Below, piece by piece: positions 1 to 9,392 of a stretch of 46,495 bases of DNA. The notes under the pieces were generated by a model. The model saw only the letters and a list, made by a program, of their open reading frames with translations, was not told where the DNA came from and ran no database searches. The DNA lies in assembly GCF_002760615.1 (NCBI RefSeq), contig NZ_AWWI01000063.1:1-46495 (forward strand), written 5' to 3'. Within the stretch, counting starts at the first letter, position 1; every line of letters begins with the position of its first letter. Origin of the DNA: Puniceibacterium antarcticum. Lineage in GTDB: Bacteria; Pseudomonadota; Alphaproteobacteria; Rhodobacterales; Rhodobacteraceae. Position numbers and translations under genes: made by a program.

Positions 1-393
1 GGCTGCATCGACACGGCTTGGCAGGGCAAGCACCTCGCCCTCGCGCAGAGGGTCACCGGTCTGCACGCCATTGTAATTTGCAAGCTCGGTCGCGGGCAGG
101 CCGACGCGGGCGGCAAGGGTTGCCACGGTGTCGCCACGCTGTGCCACGGCGACCTGATAGGTCGGATAGCTGAGCACGCCGCGCGCATCCGGGCTGGGCC
201 GGGGATCGGTGGCTGCCGCCGCCGCAGCGGAGGTGTCGACAGCGCCGCCCATCCGTCCTCGCATGTCGAGGTCCACCGGACCGGAACAGGCGGTCACCGC
301 CAGCAGGGCCAGACCGGCGCAGCCGATCCGGGAGAGCGGCGGCACGGAACGGTTGGCGGGGCGCATGCGAAGGGGGGCGTTGGTCACTGTCAT
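1..393 (-). CDS. LysM-domain lipoprotein, NlpD/M23-type (partial, N-terminal part)
   Basis: The first 131 codons of a gene that runs off the left edge. Residues around 25-36 form a hydrophobic stretch ending in the lipobox LLAVTAC, so the product should be a lipoprotein. After an Ala/Pro-rich linker, a LysM domain begins near VAVAQRGDTVATLAARVG and continues through LANYNGVQTGDPLREGEVLALP, which binds peptidoglycan. The position directly after surE and pcm matches the surE-pcm-nlpD order known in Proteobacteria, so the missing C-terminus is probably an M23 (LytM) domain that cleaves or activates amidases that cleave murein. The M23 domain itself is not visible here. Confidence 0.8.
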   Translation of the reverse strand, partial: MTVTNAPLRMRPANRSVPPLSRIGCAGLALLAVTACSGPVDLDMRGRMGGAVDTSAAAAAATDPRPSPDARGVLSYPTYQVAVAQRGDTVATLAARVGLPATELANYNGVQTGDPLREGEVLALPSRVDAA

Positions 394-453
394 CTCGTCA
401 TCCTCGGGTGCGTCCCTTGTTGACCGGGACGGTGTCATGAAATCGTGTCGGTC

Positions 454-1098
454 TTAGCTGTCTTTGCCCAGACCTTCGACCAGCGGCACAAAGCGCACGT
501 GGCGCAATTCTTCATAGTCATAACCTGTTTCTGTCCGCACCACGCGGATCAGTCGCTGGACCGTGTCGGACTGTCCGACCGGCACCACCATGATACCGCC
601 AATCTTGAGCTGGGCCAAGAGCGGGCCGGGGGGATCTTCGGCCGCAGCGGTGACCATGATGCGGTCAAACGGCGCCTGATCGGGCAATCCGTGTGATCCG
701 TCAGCGGTAAAGGCGGTGATATTGGCCAGACCAAGCTGGTCAAACACGGCGCGCGCCTCTCTGACCAGGCGCATGTGGCGGTCCACGGTGTAGACACGAC
801 GCACGAGGCAGGACAGGATTGCTGCCTGATAGCCAGAGCCGGTGCCGACCTCAAGCACCTTGTCGCGCGGGCTGAGATCCAGCGACTGGGTCATGAGGCC
901 GACCACCGAGGGCTGCGAGATGGTCTGCCCGCAGGAAATCGGCAGGGGCATGTCGTCATAGGCGCGGTCAGTGAAATAGCCACGGATGAAGGGGGCGCGA
1001 TCAATCTTTTCCATCGCCGTGAGCACGGCATGGTCGGTCACGCCCTTGGAGCGGAGCGCATAGAGGAACTGCATCTTGCGTTCCGCAGCATCACTCAT
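454..1098 (-). CDS. pcm: Protein-L-isoaspartate O-methyltransferase
   Basis: A 214-residue protein of normal family length. It uses S-adenosylmethionine to methylate isoaspartyl residues in aged proteins, which starts their repair. Visible landmarks are [12 protein letters not shown] (substrate loop), the SAM-binding motif [15 protein letters not shown] near residues 80-95, and [15 protein letters not shown] in the second half. The start codon overlaps the surE stop by four bases (ATGA), so the two are probably translationally coupled. Confidence 0.95.
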   Translation of the reverse strand: MSDAAERKMQFLYALRSKGVTDHAVLTAMEKIDRAPFIRGYFTDRAYDDMPLPISCGQTISQPSVVGLMTQSLDLSPRDKVLEVGTGSGYQAAILSCLVRRVYTVDRHMRLVREARAVFDQLGLANITAFTADGSHGLPDQAPFDRIMVTAAAEDPPGPLLAQLKIGGIMVVPVGQSDTVQRLIRVVRTETGYDYEELRHVRFVPLVEGLGKDS

Positions 1099-1880
1099 GT
1101 GAAGGCGGCTTTCAGTGCAGAGAGCTGGTCATGGGCTGTGAGGTCGGCGCGCATCGGCGTGACGCTGATATAACCTGCAAGGTTCACCTCGGCATCGGTG
1201 CCGGGCGCAGCAGGCGCGCGCGGATCGCCGCCCCGGATCCACAGGAACCGGCGCCCCGAGGGCGACATATGCGGTTCGACCGAAAAGCTGGTGTTGTCGC
1301 GAAAGCCCTGCGGCGCAACACGGGTGCCCAGCACATCGGCAGTGGGCACGGGCGGAAAGTTCACGTTGTAAAAGGTCCGGTAGCCGGTCTGCGCGGGGGC
1401 ATCGGCCATCAGGATGCGGCGGATGGTGTCGGCGCCATGGGTGGCGGCCGCCTCGAACGGATCATCCAGGGTGGTGTTGTCCGGGCCGTAATACTGCGAC
1501 AGGGCGATCGAGGGTACGCCTTGCAGCGCCGCCTCCATCGCGCCACCGATGGTGCCGGAATAGAGCACGTTTTCGGCAGAATTGTTGCCCCGGTTGACGC
1601 CCGAGAGCACAAGGTCGGGGCGCACGTCCTTCATGACGTCATGCAGGCCCGCCAGCACACAATCTGCCGGGCTGCCTTCGGCGGCAAAGGTGCGTTCGCC
1701 GAGCTTCGCGATCATGGTGGGGTGGGTGTAGCTGATGCAATGGCCGACGCCGGATTGTTCGAACGCCGGGGCGACGGTCCAGACATCGCTGGGATCGGCC
1801 GTCAGTTCCAGCGCGATGCGGTGCAGCACCTTGAGGCCGGGCGCGTTGATGCCGTCGTCATTTGTGATGAGAATGCGCAT
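1095..1880 (-). CDS. surE: 5'/3'-nucleotidase SurE
   Basis: A 261-residue metal-dependent phosphatase acting on nucleoside monophosphates. The N-terminus [15 protein letters not shown] carries the family's metal-binding Asp pair, and [18 protein letters not shown] is the conserved Asn/Ser active-site loop. The frame stays open 24 codons upstream, but this Met matches the family start exactly. It is the first gene of surE-pcm-LysM lipoprotein. Confidence 0.95.
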   Translation of the reverse strand: MRILITNDDGINAPGLKVLHRIALELTADPSDVWTVAPAFEQSGVGHCISYTHPTMIAKLGERTFAAEGSPADCVLAGLHDVMKDVRPDLVLSGVNRGNNSAENVLYSGTIGGAMEAALQGVPSIALSQYYGPDNTTLDDPFEAAATHGADTIRRILMADAPAQTGYRTFYNVNFPPVPTADVLGTRVAPQGFRDNTSFSVEPHMSPSGRRFLWIRGGDPRAPAAPGTDAEVNLAGYISVTPMRADLTAHDQLSALKAAFT

Positions 1881-2080
1881 GATTTCGCCTGTACTTTGAT
1901 TGCACTCTGCATATGCGACAGGCGCGGGAGGGGCAAGCGATGGGGGCGCCAAATGTCTCAGCGGCGCGTCTGTGTCGCGCTGGCAAGGGCGTATTTGAGA
2001 AGAGAAGAAGCAGGGGGCGCTGTTTCAGCGTCTTTCCCCACCGCTTTGAAGGTCCTGCATCGGCAGTTCCACGCGCTTGT

Positions 2081-2731
2081 CTATGCAGTCAGATCGAGTT
2101 CGGAGAGGATGCGGGCCGCCTCGTCCCGGGGATGGGCGAGGGTGGTGCGATCTTCGCCCGGGAAAAAGCGCGCACGGGTGGCGGTGGCCATCGGGCGGGG
2201 GGTGGTGATCTGTACACGCGGCCCGGTGTTGACGGTTTCGGCTTGCCAGCTGCGCGCGAGGGCGATCTGCGCCGCCTTGGTGGTGCCGTAATGGCCAAAG
2301 AACTTTTCGCCGCCGCGCGGATCCTCAAAGAACAGCGCGGTGCCGGTGGTGCCCAGCAGCGGTGCGATAAAGGGGATGAGATGACCCATGGCGGTCAGGT
2401 TGATCCCGACAGATTTGGACCAGTCCTTGGCATCGATATGGTTCGCCGGGGTCAGGGGGGCCGCATGTACGGCGGCATGGGCCCAGAGCGCGATGCGTCC
2501 CCAGCGGTCAAAGACCGAGCGGCAGAGCTGTGCCATCGCCTCGGGCTTTGTGATGTCCATGGGGGCGAGCGTGGCCTGACCGCCGCGCGCCTTGATGCGG
2601 TCATCGAGGTCTTCGAGCCCGCCCACAGTGCGGGCGACGGCGACGATGTGATGGGTGTCCGACAGCGCCTCGGCCAAGGCAAAGCCGAGACCGCGCGAGG
2701 CGCCGGTGATGAGGGCAATGGGCTGTGTCAT
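2081..2731 (-). CDS. SDR-family NAD(P)-dependent oxidoreductase
   Basis: A 216-residue short-chain dehydrogenase/reductase. The Rossmann cofactor motif TGASRGLGFA lies at residues 10-19, and the catalytic Tyr-Lys pair is in HYGTTKAAQIALA in the second half. The frame is open well upstream, but the start at 2731 puts the protein at MTQPIALITGAS, the usual SDR N-terminus. The substrate cannot be told from sequence. It is a single gene with about 115 bases to the next minus-strand gene upstream. Confidence 0.85.
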   Translation of the reverse strand: MTQPIALITGASRGLGFALAEALSDTHHIVAVARTVGGLEDLDDRIKARGGQATLAPMDITKPEAMAQLCRSVFDRWGRIALWAHAAVHAAPLTPANHIDAKDWSKSVGINLTAMGHLIPFIAPLLGTTGTALFFEDPRGGEKFFGHYGTTKAAQIALARSWQAETVNTGPRVQITTPRPMATATRARFFPGEDRTTLAHPRDEAARILSELDLTA

Positions 2732-2847
2732 GGCGGGATGCATGGTACAGCGGCGCGGCGGGGTCAAGAGGCAGAGCGGCCCGGAGGGATCTCTGACGCG
2801 GGATTTTGCGGACCTGTGCGGGGCCGGCGCGGTGTGGGGCGGCGGTG

Positions 2848-3111
2848 TCAGCGACCGGGAATGCTGACCCATCTGGCGCGGCCGTTCTGTCCAAGCGCGA
2901 TGCGGGTGTCGTCGATGGCATAGACCGTCTGACGCCCGACGCGATCCCCCTTGGACACGCGCGCCACACGCCCGCCGGGCAGGCGCAGCAGGGCCCTGCG
3001 CGCACCTTCGCGGCCAACGATGCCCAGAAGGATCACACGATCCAGATTGGCGCGGGTGTGTTCTGTCGCCTCTTGGGCGACGCCGGGGGGAAGGGGGGTG
3101 GTCTGTGCCAT
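2848..3111 (-). CDS. Small PilP/GspC-like protein, function unknown
   Basis: An 87-residue protein. The segment ILLGIVGREGARRALLRLP, followed by GGRVARVSKGDRVGRQTV and an AIDDTRIAL strand, resembles the small beta-domain of type IV pilus PilP and secretin-associated GspC proteins. In related bacteria I recall this module at the end of longer proteins; here it stands alone, with neither signal peptide nor membrane segment. It may be a free-standing domain or the remnant of a larger gene. No other pilus gene is nearby, so a pilus role is not supported. Confidence 0.55.
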   Translation of the reverse strand: MAQTTPLPPGVAQEATEHTRANLDRVILLGIVGREGARRALLRLPGGRVARVSKGDRVGRQTVYAIDDTRIALGQNGRARWVSIPGR

Positions 3112-3180
3112 GTGGTACGGTCCTGCGGCCCATGTAGGTTTCTGACGTCTGAGCGATTACGGGGCCATCCAGCAGAGTGA

Positions 3181-3219
3181 AACCCCGCCGGGGCGGATCA
3201 GCGGCCAACCGGCGGGGTT
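3181..3219. other. Strong GC-rich hairpin, possible terminator
   Basis: Perfect 11-bp inverted repeat: AACCCCGCCGG at 3181-3191 and CCGGCGGGGTT at 3209-3219. It lies beyond the 3' end of the purF-DUF2199 unit and upstream of the small PilP-like gene. It could end the purF transcript, but no T-run follows on either strand, so the terminator role is uncertain. The rest of the 3112-3455 gap holds the repeat-like segment listed next and no convincing gene. Confidence 0.5.
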
Positions 3220-3254
3220 GTGCCGTCAACCGGACGTTTTGCCCCGGAACGTTT

Positions 3255-3361
3255 CTAAAGCGATCCGCGTTGAACTTGAATCGCTTGTGCGCTGCCTGTC
3301 AGCTGCGCCTCCAACGCGAAAAGCGATGAGTGTGTTTTGGTGAAAGGCGGGACGCTCTAGA
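3255..3361. repeat. Structured intergenic element with inverted repeats
   Basis: A non-coding stretch with nested complementary words: AAGCGAT at 3258-3264 against ATCGCTT at 3280-3286, and CGCGTTG at 3266-3272 against CAACGCG at 3312-3318. Another AAAAGCGAT follows at 3319-3327, and the stretch ends in GACGCTCTAGA. The layout resembles small dispersed palindromic elements of alphaproteobacterial intergenic DNA. Only one copy is in this window, so repetition is not shown. Confidence 0.3.
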
Positions 3362-3455
3362 CAAAGGGGCAGAGGCCATCGCGGCCAGGTGCGTCTTGGC
3401 CGAATGCATTGGCCGAAAGCGGGTTCTGTCAGGGCATCAGGTCGGTCGCGCCCTA

Positions 3456-4013
3456 TCAGTCGCGCAGCAGGTGCGGGCGGATGTCCTTGTCTGCGGCGGC
3501 GTAGATGTCGAGCAGATCGTCAAAGGAAATTCCGTCGCTTTGGGCCTGCCCGAGCGGGCCGTCCGTCACGATCAGGCGCGGACGTTCCAGACCGCTGCCG
3601 GGGCGCAGAATGCCCTGAGCCGCATCAGGAAACAGCGGCAGGCTGTTGGCCGTGGTGGCGGTCAGTTTGGTGACCGGCGCGCCGTCTTCGGTGCTGCCGT
3701 CAAGATAGGCGTAGAAATCGGCCTGCGACACTTCGGCCCAGAGGCCGAAGAAGAAGCGTTCATTGTCGCTGCCGCGCAGGGGCAGGGCGATGACGCAGCG
3801 CAGGAAGCGCCGATCACCGAGGCGGCAGAGTTCCGACGACAGCTTGTCCTCGCCCGCGATCAGCAACTCTTCGCTGCGCGGACCGAAGGGCCAGTCATCC
3901 GGCTCTTCGAACCCTATGTCGAAAACGCCGGAAAACTGTCGCCCGCAGCAGGGGCAGGCATGGTCCGGATCGTTGAAGCGCCGCCAGCGGGCATCGAGAT
4001 CCAGCAGGCTCAT
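3456..4013 (-). CDS. DUF2199 domain-containing protein
   Basis: A 185-residue protein recognised by its N-terminal CPCCG motif (residues 20-24), the following FDIGFEEPDDWPFGP, and the later FFFGLWAEVSQADFYAYLDG stretch. The cysteines suggest a small zinc-binding knuckle. Biochemical function is unknown. The start overlaps the purF stop by four bases (ATGA), so it is co-translated with purF; whether this means a role in purine synthesis is open. Confidence 0.8.
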   Translation of the reverse strand: MSLLDLDARWRRFNDPDHACPCCGRQFSGVFDIGFEEPDDWPFGPRSEELLIAGEDKLSSELCRLGDRRFLRCVIALPLRGSDNERFFFGLWAEVSQADFYAYLDGSTEDGAPVTKLTATTANSLPLFPDAAQGILRPGSGLERPRLIVTDGPLGQAQSDGISFDDLLDIYAAADKDIRPHLLRD

Positions 4014-5479
4014 TCGGCTGCCGTCTTGAGCTTGAAGCCTTTCTTGATCTGGTCCGAAGGTTCGACCGGGTAATCCCCAGAAAAACAGGCATCGCAATAT
4101 TGCGGCTGCTTGGGATTGCGCCCCTCTACCTCGCCCACGGCGCGGTAAAGGCCGTCGAGCGAGACAAAGCGCAGGCTGTCGACCTGCAGATGGTCGCGCA
4201 TCTGTTCCTCTGTCATCGTTGCGGCCAGCAGTTTTTCGCGCTGGGGCGTGTCGACACCATAGAAACAGGGCCATGCGGTGGGGGGGGAGGCAATGCGAAA
4301 ATGCACCTCTGCCGCACCGGCGTCCAGGATCATTTCTTTGATCTTGCGGGACGTGGTGCCGCGCACAACCGAATCGTCGACCAAGATCACCCGCTTGCCC
4401 TTGATCAGGGCGCGGTTGACGTTGAGCTTCAGACGCACGCCCATGTTGCGGATCTGTTCGGTGGGTTCGATGAAGGTGCGGCCCATGTACTGGTTGCGCA
4501 CGATGCCCATGCCGTAGGGAATGCCGGATTCATGGGCAAAGCCGATGGCCGCCGGAGTGCCGGAATCGGGCACCGGGCAGACGAGGTCGGCGTCTACAGG
4601 CGCCTCACGCGCCAGTTCCACACCGATCTGACGGCGGGTTTCATAGACCGAGCGGTTGCCGATGATCGAATCCGGGCGCGAAAAATAGACATGTTCGAAG
4701 ATGCAGAAGCGGGATTTCTGCGGACGGAACGGACGCAGGGATTCAACGCCGTGTTCAGCAGAGATCACGACCATTTCGCCTGGTTCGATTTCGCGCACAT
4801 ATTCCGCGCCGATGATGTCGAGCGCGCAGGTTTCCGAGCTGAGCACCCAGCCATCTGCGACCTTGCCCAGAACCAGCGGGCGCACGCCCAGCGGGTCGCG
4901 CACACCGATCAGTTTGGAGCGGGTCATGGCGACGACGCTGAACGCACCTTCGACCCGGCGCAGGGCGTCTTCCATCCGCTCGGGGATGTTGCGCTGCAAG
5001 GAACGGGCCATGAGGTGAATGATGCATTCGCTGTCGGACGAGGACTGGAAGATCGATCCGCGTTCGATCAGCTCGCGGCGCAGGGCATCGGCATTGGTGA
5101 TGTTGCCGTTATGGGCAATCGCAGCGCCGCCCATGGAAAATTCGCCAAAGAAGGGCTGCACGTCGCGGATCTGTGCGCCCTTGCTGCCGGCGGTGGAGTA
5201 GCGGACATGGCCGATGGCCAGCGGGCCGGGCAATGTCTGCATAAGAGATTGAGAGGTGAAATTGTCACGCACGTAGCCGAAGCGCCGTGCGGAGTTGAAG
5301 CCGTGTTCGGCATCGTGGCTGACGATTCCGCCAGCTTCCTGTCCCCGGTGCTGCAGCGCGTGCAGGCCAAGAGCGACAAAGTTAGAGGCATCGGTGACGC
5401 CGATGACGCCGAAAATTCCGCATTCTTCCTTGAGTTTGTCATCATCGAAAGGATGGGCGGGAGGCATCTGCAAATCCAA
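4010..5479 (-). CDS. purF: Amidophosphoribosyltransferase (PurF)
   Basis: A 489-residue enzyme for the first committed step of purine synthesis: PRPP plus glutamine to phosphoribosylamine. The N-terminal nucleophile glutaminase starts at Cys20 in KEECGIFGV, after a short propeptide, and the PRPP loop is VILVDDSVVRGTTSRK. Four cysteines match the [4Fe-4S] ligands of the Bacillus-type enzyme (FCIFEHVYFSRPDS, PCFYGVD and the YCDACF pair), so this should be the oxygen-sensitive iron-sulfur form. It lies downstream of cvpA as in many Proteobacteria. Confidence 0.96.
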   Translation of the reverse strand: MDLQMPPAHPFDDDKLKEECGIFGVIGVTDASNFVALGLHALQHRGQEAGGIVSHDAEHGFNSARRFGYVRDNFTSQSLMQTLPGPLAIGHVRYSTAGSKGAQIRDVQPFFGEFSMGGAAIAHNGNITNADALRRELIERGSIFQSSSDSECIIHLMARSLQRNIPERMEDALRRVEGAFSVVAMTRSKLIGVRDPLGVRPLVLGKVADGWVLSSETCALDIIGAEYVREIEPGEMVVISAEHGVESLRPFRPQKSRFCIFEHVYFSRPDSIIGNRSVYETRRQIGVELAREAPVDADLVCPVPDSGTPAAIGFAHESGIPYGMGIVRNQYMGRTFIEPTEQIRNMGVRLKLNVNRALIKGKRVILVDDSVVRGTTSRKIKEMILDAGAAEVHFRIASPPTAWPCFYGVDTPQREKLLAATMTEEQMRDHLQVDSLRFVSLDGLYRAVGEVEGRNPKQPQYCDACFSGDYPVEPSDQIKKGFKLKTAAE

Positions 5480-5634
5480 GGGGCAGCTCCGAATCCGTTA
5501 CGAGGGGTATGGGCCTCTCATAGAGGCTTGTTACCTATGTGTCACGGAACGATCTGAGCGCAAGTGCTGCAGTGCAACATTTCGTTCATGAAACGACCCG
5601 ACAGCCAGATATCCCGGTGTTTTGGTCACCTTTC

Positions 5635-6207
5635 TCAGGCCTGGTCGGCGCTGGGGGCGTCGCAGATGCCGATCAGCCCTTCGTATTGGGTGGTGATCCA
5701 GCCGAGGGCGCGTTCCGGGTTCTGTTCTTCGATCTGCTGGGTCAGGCCAGTGAAGACTGCGGCAGAGCGGCTGTCGTCGATCATCGCCACACCTTGGGAG
5801 GTGAGCACGGTGGAATAGACAAAGAAGCCCACCGCCACCAGCAGCACGCCGCGTGCCACGCCGAACAGGAAGCCAAGCCCCTGATCGACCCCGCCAAGGG
5901 CAGAGCGCTGCACCAGCGAGGAGAACAGCGGTGTGAAGAACGACACGACAACCAGTGCCACAGTGAAGACACCCGCAAAGGCAGCGATGATGCTGAGTTC
6001 ACAGCTGTCGGAGAGGAAATCACCGATCACCGGCAGTTCCTTGACCAGCGGCTGCACCTGCGGCGCAAAGAGAAAGGCGAGAAAACCCGCCGCGACCCAT
6101 CCGGCGATGGCCATGAATTCACGCACGATCCCACGGGAATAGGCCAACAGCGCTGAAAGCACGATGACGGCGGCAACGATGCCATCCACTGCGGTAAAAC
6201 CTTCCAT
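5635..6207 (-). CDS. cvpA: CvpA family membrane protein
   Basis: A 190-residue inner-membrane protein with about four hydrophobic segments, starting MEGFTAVDGIVAAVIVLSAL and containing YSRGIVREFMAIAGWVAAG, the family signature. CvpA proteins are linked to colicin V export and envelope stress tolerance. It sits between radA (30 bases upstream) and purF (155 bases downstream), an order common in this bacterial family. Confidence 0.88.
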   Translation of the reverse strand: MEGFTAVDGIVAAVIVLSALLAYSRGIVREFMAIAGWVAAGFLAFLFAPQVQPLVKELPVIGDFLSDSCELSIIAAFAGVFTVALVVVSFFTPLFSSLVQRSALGGVDQGLGFLFGVARGVLLVAVGFFVYSTVLTSQGVAMIDDSRSAAVFTGLTQQIEEQNPERALGWITTQYEGLIGICDAPSADQA

Positions 6208-6237
6208 CGGCCTCTTGCCTCTTTCCTTTTGTGACGC

Positions 6238-7608
6238 CTAGCCTGCGCCGAACAGATCGCCCACAAAGGTCGTCAAATCGCCCATTTGCTGCAGCGTCAT
6301 GCCTGGGGTTGCCCCCGTCTTGCCCCCCGATGGGGCGATGGCGCTGGTGAAACCAAGTTTCTGCGCCTCTTTCAACCTGTTTTCGGTCTGGCTGACCGGT
6401 CTGAGAGCGCCGGAAAGGCTGATTTCACCGAAAACAACTGTTTCCGGCGGCAGCGACACATCTTCGCGAGCGGAAAGAAGCGCGGCGGCTACGGCAAGAT
6501 CGGCTGCAGGTTCGCTGATTTTCATGCCGCCGGCCACGTTGAGGTACACATCCAGCCCCGCAAAGGGGATGCCGCAGCGCGACTCTAGCACGGCGAGAAT
6601 CATCGCAAGCCGCCCGCCATCCCAGCCAACCACGGTGCGGCGCGCCTGCGAATGCGGGCTGGGCGCGACCAGTGCCTGCAATTCGCACAGCACGGGACGG
6701 GTGCCTTCGATGCCGGCAAAGACCACCGATCCGGGGCTGGGCTTGCCGCGTTCGGACAGGAACAGGGCAGAGGGGTTTGTGACCTCGGCCAGACCCGCGC
6801 CGGTCATTTCGAACACGCCGATTTCATCGGCCGGGCCAAAGCGGTTCTTGACCGCGCGCAAGATGCGGAACTGGTGGCCGCGCTCGCCCTCGAAATACAG
6901 CACCGTGTCGACCATGTGTTCGACGACGCGGGGGCCGGCGATCTGGCCGTCCTTGGTGACATGGCCCACAAGGATGACGGACATGTTGTTGCGTTTGGCG
7001 AAGGTTGTCAGTTCATGTGCGGCGGCGCGGACCTGAGAGACCGAGCCGGGGGCGGATTCGACATTGTCGGCCCACATGGTCTGGATCGAATCGATGATCA
7101 CCAGATTGGGGCGTTCCTGTTCCAGCGTTGTCAGGATGTCGCGCAGATTGGTTTCGGCGGCGAGTTTCACCGGGGCATCGGCCAAGCCAAGGCGTTGGGC
7201 GCGCATGCGCACCTGTGCGCTGGCCTCTTCACCGCTGGCATAGATGACCTTGAGACCCGCACGGGCAAACATCGCGGCCGCTTGCAGCAGCAGGGTGGAT
7301 TTGCCGATCCCGGGATCGCCGCCGACCAGAATGGCGGAGGAGGGCACAAGCCCGCCGCCGAGCACGCGGTCAAGTTCCGACAGGCCAGAGGCGACGCGCG
7401 GCGGGGCGGGTTCGGTGCTGGACAGATCCGACAGCGGCACGGCCTTGCCCCGGATGCCGCCGAGGGATTTCTTGGCGGGGCCGGAGGCCGAGAGCGGCAC
7501 CTCTTCGGAGATGGTATTCCAGGCGCCACAGGCTTCGCAGCGCCCGGCCCATTTGGTGGTGGCGTTGCCGCAGGCGGCGCAGACGAATTTAGCAGGAGCT
7601 TTGGCCAT
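6238..7608 (-). CDS. radA: DNA repair protein RadA
   Basis: A 456-residue RecA-like ATPase that drives branch migration during homologous recombination. It has an N-terminal four-cysteine zinc finger (CAACGNATTKWAGRCEACG), the Walker A motif GGDPGIGKSTLL, the RadA-specific KNRFG motif, and a C-terminal Lon-like domain. The start at 7608 (MAKAPAKFVC) puts the zinc finger at the usual place; the frame is open ten codons upstream. Confidence 0.95.
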   Translation of the reverse strand: MAKAPAKFVCAACGNATTKWAGRCEACGAWNTISEEVPLSASGPAKKSLGGIRGKAVPLSDLSSTEPAPPRVASGLSELDRVLGGGLVPSSAILVGGDPGIGKSTLLLQAAAMFARAGLKVIYASGEEASAQVRMRAQRLGLADAPVKLAAETNLRDILTTLEQERPNLVIIDSIQTMWADNVESAPGSVSQVRAAAHELTTFAKRNNMSVILVGHVTKDGQIAGPRVVEHMVDTVLYFEGERGHQFRILRAVKNRFGPADEIGVFEMTGAGLAEVTNPSALFLSERGKPSPGSVVFAGIEGTRPVLCELQALVAPSPHSQARRTVVGWDGGRLAMILAVLESRCGIPFAGLDVYLNVAGGMKISEPAADLAVAAALLSAREDVSLPPETVVFGEISLSGALRPVSQTENRLKEAQKLGFTSAIAPSGGKTGATPGMTLQQMGDLTTFVGDLFGAG

Positions 7609-7671
7609 GTCGATCTTGTGGCCCAAGGGGGCGATCACCGCAAGGGGGTGTGTTTGGCCGTGCCTGACGGG

Positions 7672-8058
7672 TCAGAACAGGCTTGCGATCCAGAGGCCGA
7701 GCAGGCCCAGAACCAGCGCGAGGTTGAGCCAGTCGAGTGGCCACATCCGGCGTGTGGGCACGAGGGCCGAAGTGACGAACAGCGCCGAGAGGCCCAGCAG
7801 CAGGCTGAGGCCCTGCCCATAAGCAAGCGTGCGCGCGGCGGGGCCATAGAGCGCATGAGCGGTGAGGCCAAGGGCAGGCGCAAAGGTGGTGAGGATCGCC
7901 CCGGCGCAAAACAGCGCTGTCAGCAGGGCAATCAGACGGCTGGGACCGCGCCCCACACCCGTGCGCACCAGCGCCAGCACCAGCAGCAGTTCGAGAAAGA
8001 CGAAGCGTTTGACAAAGATCAGGGCGATCAGGGTCGGGCTGGGTTCGAAAAAGCTCAT
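7672..8058 (-). CDS. Small integral membrane protein, function unknown
   Basis: A 128-residue, mostly hydrophobic protein with four predicted transmembrane helices and short loops. I do not recognise a family. Placement between alr and radA, all on the same strand, suggests co-transcription, but nothing in the sequence indicates a role. Confidence 0.65.
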   Translation of the reverse strand: MSFFEPSPTLIALIFVKRFVFLELLLVLALVRTGVGRGPSRLIALLTALFCAGAILTTFAPALGLTAHALYGPAARTLAYGQGLSLLLGLSALFVTSALVPTRRMWPLDWLNLALVLGLLGLWIASLF

Positions 8059-8185
8059 GCTGTGCCTTTGGTCTGCCGCAGCGTTTGCCGTGGGCTGGGA
8101 CGTTGCGACGCTTTATCCCTGTTTGCGTGCTGCCCTTGAACAGGTGACAGGCGGACAGGGGATGTCACGTGACAGGCGCGTCGCC

Positions 8186-9220
8186 TTAGTCGATGTAGCG
8201 CCGTTCGTACCGCCCGCCAAGCGAGGTCAGGATTTCATAGCCGATGGTGCCTGCGGTTTCGGCAATCGAATCCACGCCCTGATGCACGCCCAGCAGTTCG
8301 ACCATGTCGGGGACAGCGTCAAGTTCGCTTACATCCACGCAGATCAGATCCATCGAGATGCGGCCCAGGATCTTGCAGCGGGTTTCATCGGCAAAGACAT
8401 AGGCCTTTGGCCCCATGGCGCGCAGGATACCGTCAGCATAGCCCGCAGCGATGGTGGCGACGCGCGTGGGGTGGCGCGCAACCCAGGTGTTGCCATAGCC
8501 GACACTTTCGCCGGCATCGACTTCGCGGGTCTGGATGACGGGGATGTGCAGATGCGCGACGGGCTGGGCATCGAGAAATGGCAGGCCGCCGTACATGCCG
8601 ATCCCGGGGCGGGTCACGTCGAAATGGTAATCGGGGCCCAGCAGGATGCCGCCCGTCGCTGACAGCGACCGGGGCGCATCGATGCCGTCGGTCATCTGGC
8701 GAAAGACGTTGAGCTGGTGGGCGTTCATCGGGTGGTCAGGTTCATCGGCGCAGGCCAGATGGCTCATCACCAGTGTCGGCTGCTGGGCGAGGGCGATTTC
8801 ACGCAGGGCGGACCATTCGGCGGGTTCCATGCCCAGACGGTTCATGCCTGAATCCAGCTGGATGCCGAAGGGATGACCGGGCAGGGATTCCACATGGCGC
8901 AGCATCTGGTCGATGGAATTGATCATCGGCGTCAGTTGTGCGGCCTTCAGCATCTGCGCATCCCCCGGCATATGCCCGGAAAAGACGTTGATTTCGGGGC
9001 CGGAACCGACCGCCTTGCGCAAAGCGGCACCTTCTTCGGTGAGGGCCACGAAAAAGCGGCGCACACCTTCCTTGGCCAGCATGTTCGCGACCCGCCCGGC
9101 GCCAAGGCCATAGGCGTCGGCCTTGACCACGGCGCCGGCTTCGGCGTCAGAACAGGAAGCAAGACTGCGCCAGTTGTGGCGCAGCGCGGCAAGATCGACA
9201 GTGAGGACAGATTGAACCAT
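8186..9220 (-). CDS. alr: Alanine racemase
   Basis: A 344-residue PLP enzyme making D-alanine for peptidoglycan. The PLP lysine is Lys33 in [10 protein letters not shown], and the C-terminal barrel/beta domain carries [11 protein letters not shown] and [13 protein letters not shown]. It is slightly shorter than the roughly 360-residue norm but shows no missing motif. Gene order alr - membrane protein - radA - cvpA - purF is continuous on the minus strand. Confidence 0.94.
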   Translation of the reverse strand: MVQSVLTVDLAALRHNWRSLASCSDAEAGAVVKADAYGLGAGRVANMLAKEGVRRFFVALTEEGAALRKAVGSGPEINVFSGHMPGDAQMLKAAQLTPMINSIDQMLRHVESLPGHPFGIQLDSGMNRLGMEPAEWSALREIALAQQPTLVMSHLACADEPDHPMNAHQLNVFRQMTDGIDAPRSLSATGGILLGPDYHFDVTRPGIGMYGGLPFLDAQPVAHLHIPVIQTREVDAGESVGYGNTWVARHPTRVATIAAGYADGILRAMGPKAYVFADETRCKILGRISMDLICVDVSELDAVPDMVELLGVHQGVDSIAETAGTIGYEILTSLGGRYERRYID

Positions 9221-9355
9221 GGCGCCGTTTTGGCACTTTGCGATCCGGCGTCAAGCGCAAACATGGCACGGGCAGAGGCGTCGGCGGGGACATGCCTTGG
9301 GATCGGGCCTTGGGATCGGGCTTGGGATGGGGGAGGCGCGGCGGACAGGGTGGGG

Positions 9356-9389
9356 TTTTGTGGCGCCCGTTCGAAGGGGCGCCACAAAA
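9356..9389 (-). terminator. Rho-independent terminator after the gad-antiporter operon
   Basis: Perfect 13-bp stem, TTTTGTGGCGCCC at 9356-9368 with its complement at 9377-9389 and an 8-base loop. It begins three bases past the stop of the antiporter gene. Read on the minus strand, the descending arm ends in a T-run, as expected for intrinsic termination. Confidence 0.85.
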
Positions 9390-9392
9390 GGG

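Noticed and set aside
4100-5557. 485-codon plus-strand open frame opposite purF
   Set aside because: Lies antisense to a gene with complete family motifs; high GC keeps opposite frames open.
6652-8139. 495-codon plus-strand open frame opposite radA
   Set aside because: Antisense shadow of radA and the membrane protein gene; composition His/Gly/Gln-rich with no domain.
9295-9332. Short CTTGGGATCGGG-type tandem repeat upstream of alr
   Set aside because: Three imperfect units of 12-14 bases with no palindrome or promoter element; likely simple slippage.
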